A stretch of 64,000 bases of DNA from Mesoplasma lactucae ATCC 49193 (GTDB lineage: Bacteria > Bacillota_I > Bacilli_A > Mycoplasmatales > Mycoplasmataceae), in contig NZ_CP023668.1 of the NCBI RefSeq assembly GCF_002441935.1, forward strand, positions 558,001-622,000, read 5' to 3'. A model generated the notes under the pieces. The model worked only from the letters and a program-made list of their open reading frames with translations, searched no databases and had not been told where the DNA came from. Position 1 is the first letter of the stretch. Each line of letters opens with the position of its first letter. Both the position numbers and the translations under genes were made by a program. Positions 62,806 to 64,000 of the stretch are shown piece by piece.

Positions 62806-63759
62806 TTATTTCTTTTGATTTTCATCGATTAAATTTGAATATAGTTTATCTATATTTTTAAACAAGTTGGCAATTCCTGATTTAGTTATTTCATACCCTT
62901 TTTTGCTCATTTCATCTTGAAGCTCAGCATATGATAAATCAGGTTTTTTTAGTCTAATGTTTGCTAAGACGTTCGCTTTCTCGCTTAACTGTCCCATTTT
63001 ACGCTGTTTTTTAATGTATTCAATCTTTTTAATTTGTTCTTCCCCAGTTTTGATGATTTTTGATTGGTTAGAAATATCAATATTAGAGATTCTGTTAATG
63101 TTATTAACCATATCTCTTGATATTCTTTCATTTTCAAACTGCATAACACATCTTGAAGCATCAATAAATTTCAAGAAGTCAGAAACTAAAATAGACTTCT
63201 TAACATAATCGATGTAACGGTTTTCACTTCTTTTTAAAACTTTAAATGGAAAACCGTATTTTTTAATAACTTGTTTAAAGTAAAGCGCATCTGCTTCCTC
63301 TTTAAATTGTAGCTCTAAATGATAATTTGTTGTAGTGGGGGAATTAACAGAACCTATAGCTACAAACATTCCAGCTACATAAGCTCTAAAGTTGGTAGAA
63401 CTATTTAAATATTCTTCTTTAACTTCAACTTTACTTTTAAAGTTATCATCTATAATTCCTAAATCCAAAAGAAATTCTTTAACCTTACCAATTAAAGTAA
63501 TGTTAAAGATTTTATTTTTCTTTAAGGTCTGTGTTTGAAAAATAGAGACTTCTGTTTCACCGGTATAGTGGTGTTTCACAAATGAAAGAAGTGATCTTGC
63601 AATTCTATTACTAATAGTTGTTAAACGAAGTCTTAAGATTCCGTTTGAGAAAATCATTTCTCCATTGTATTTAATAAAACCAGCTAAGAAAGCTTTTTCT
63701 TGTTCAAAATCAAAAGAGTGAGAAACAACTTCTTCTTTTACTTCTAAAGCAAATGACAT
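62806..63759 (-). CDS. whiA: WhiA-family DNA-binding protein
   Basis: A 317-residue protein with an N-terminal domain derived from LAGLIDADG endonucleases (FLAGFIKYNGEMIFSNGILR and FRAYVAGMFVAIGSVNSPTT) and a C-terminal helix-turn-helix (ANVLANIRLKKPDLSYAELQ). It is conserved in Gram-positive bacteria including Mollicutes and linked to cell division and chromosome segregation in Bacillus. ATG 63759 (MSFALEVKEE) was chosen over the GTG three codons upstream, as MSFA is the common start of the family. It lies just after the stop of the upstream gene. No TGA codon was noted inside it. Confidence 0.95.
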   Translation of the reverse strand: MSFALEVKEEVVSHSFDFEQEKAFLAGFIKYNGEMIFSNGILRLRLTTISNRIARSLLSFVKHHYTGETEVSIFQTQTLKKNKIFNITLIGKVKEFLLDLGIIDDNFKSKVEVKEEYLNSSTNFRAYVAGMFVAIGSVNSPTTTNYHLELQFKEEADALYFKQVIKKYGFPFKVLKRSENRYIDYVKKSILVSDFLKFIDASRCVMQFENERISRDMVNNINRISNIDISNQSKIIKTGEEQIKKIEYIKKQRKMGQLSEKANVLANIRLKKPDLSYAELQDEMSKKGYEITKSGIANLFKNIDKLYSNLIDENQKK

Positions 63760-63775
63760 GTTCCACACTCTTTTC

Positions 63776-64000
63776 TTATTTTTCTTTATTTTGTTGTTCT
63801 TGCATTTTTTTTAATTTTTCAGCAGCCTTTTGCTCTTTAGCAATTTTTTTGGCTTCAATCTTAACTTCTTTATCTGCAAGTTTATCATTATCTTTTCGAA
63901 GTTTTTTAACATCGTGAATTACTTTATCTTCTCCATGTTCAATTTCTTCTGTTTGATTATGATTTCTAATTTTAGCGTTTAATTTTTTAATTCAATAGAA
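63776..64000 (-). CDS. C-terminal end of an unidentified protein (5' end outside window)
   Basis: The last 74 codons of a gene that continues beyond the right edge. The visible part is hydrophilic, helical and Lys/Glu-rich (KKLRKDNDKLADKEVKIEAK, AEKLKKMQEQQNKEK), with one TGA-Trp near the edge. It ends 17 bases upstream of whiA, so the two are probably cotranscribed. By gene order in related bacteria (hprK-lgt-whiA) it could be an extended tail of prolipoprotein diacylglyceryl transferase, but nothing in the visible residues proves this. Confidence 0.7.

Overview
The window reads as a chromosomal segment of a Mollicute of the Mesoplasma/Entomoplasma group, a relative of the Mycoplasma mycoides cluster. 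The sequence is very AT-rich and almost every gene is on the minus strand. Nearly every protein is continuous only if UGA is read as tryptophan. No mobile element, prophage or CRISPR array was seen. Guanine-class riboswitches upstream of Bmp lipoproteins, one with the core of the 2'-deoxyguanosine riboswitch known from M. florum, support the Mesoplasma placement. The tmRNA tag differs from the M. florum tag as I recall it, so this is probably another species.

Layout. 1-4139: spermidine/putrescine ABC operon potA-potB-potCD (potCD runs off the left edge). 4255-6345: two Cof-type HAD phosphatases and thioredoxin. 6508-17001: two complete 16S-23S-5S operons in tandem, 5,461 bp apart, with one mismatch noticed. 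17398-18141: six tRNA genes in two units. 18276-21832: folD, ktrB and the divergent ktrA. 21868-27290: ligA-gatC-gatA-gatB operon, with an N-terminally extended GatC. 27371-31430: CPBP protease, pseudouridine synthase and a 700-residue membrane protein. 31526-33589: a degenerate Enzyme I homologue and HPr. 33681-36762: an RDD membrane protein and PcrA helicase. 36915-42697: asnS, a hydrolase-fold protein without its catalytic triad, an RpiR regulator, tsaD and two unknowns. 42738-44531: oleate hydratase. 44637-54953: nucleoside uptake locus, with three tandem Bmp lipoproteins, each behind a structured leader, and an ABC transporter. 55168-57272: mgtE-trmB. 57374-62358: secG, rnr, smpB, an alanyl-tRNA editing protein and tmRNA. 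62496-64000: a small HTH regulator, whiA and the tail of another gene.

The genes form a few coherent groups. One is uptake of polyamines, K+, Mg2+ and nucleosides by an organism with little biosynthesis. Another is translation and its quality control: rRNA, tRNA, GatCAB, TsaD, AlaX, and SmpB/tmRNA/RNase R. The most unusual points are an unclassified leader RNA with an attenuator in front of the nucleoside ABC operon, lysine-rich coiled-coil domains hundreds of residues long attached to two ABC permeases, a tmRNA tag ending in LAA, a PtsI homologue without its active-site residues, and a GatC with an extra 79-residue domain.
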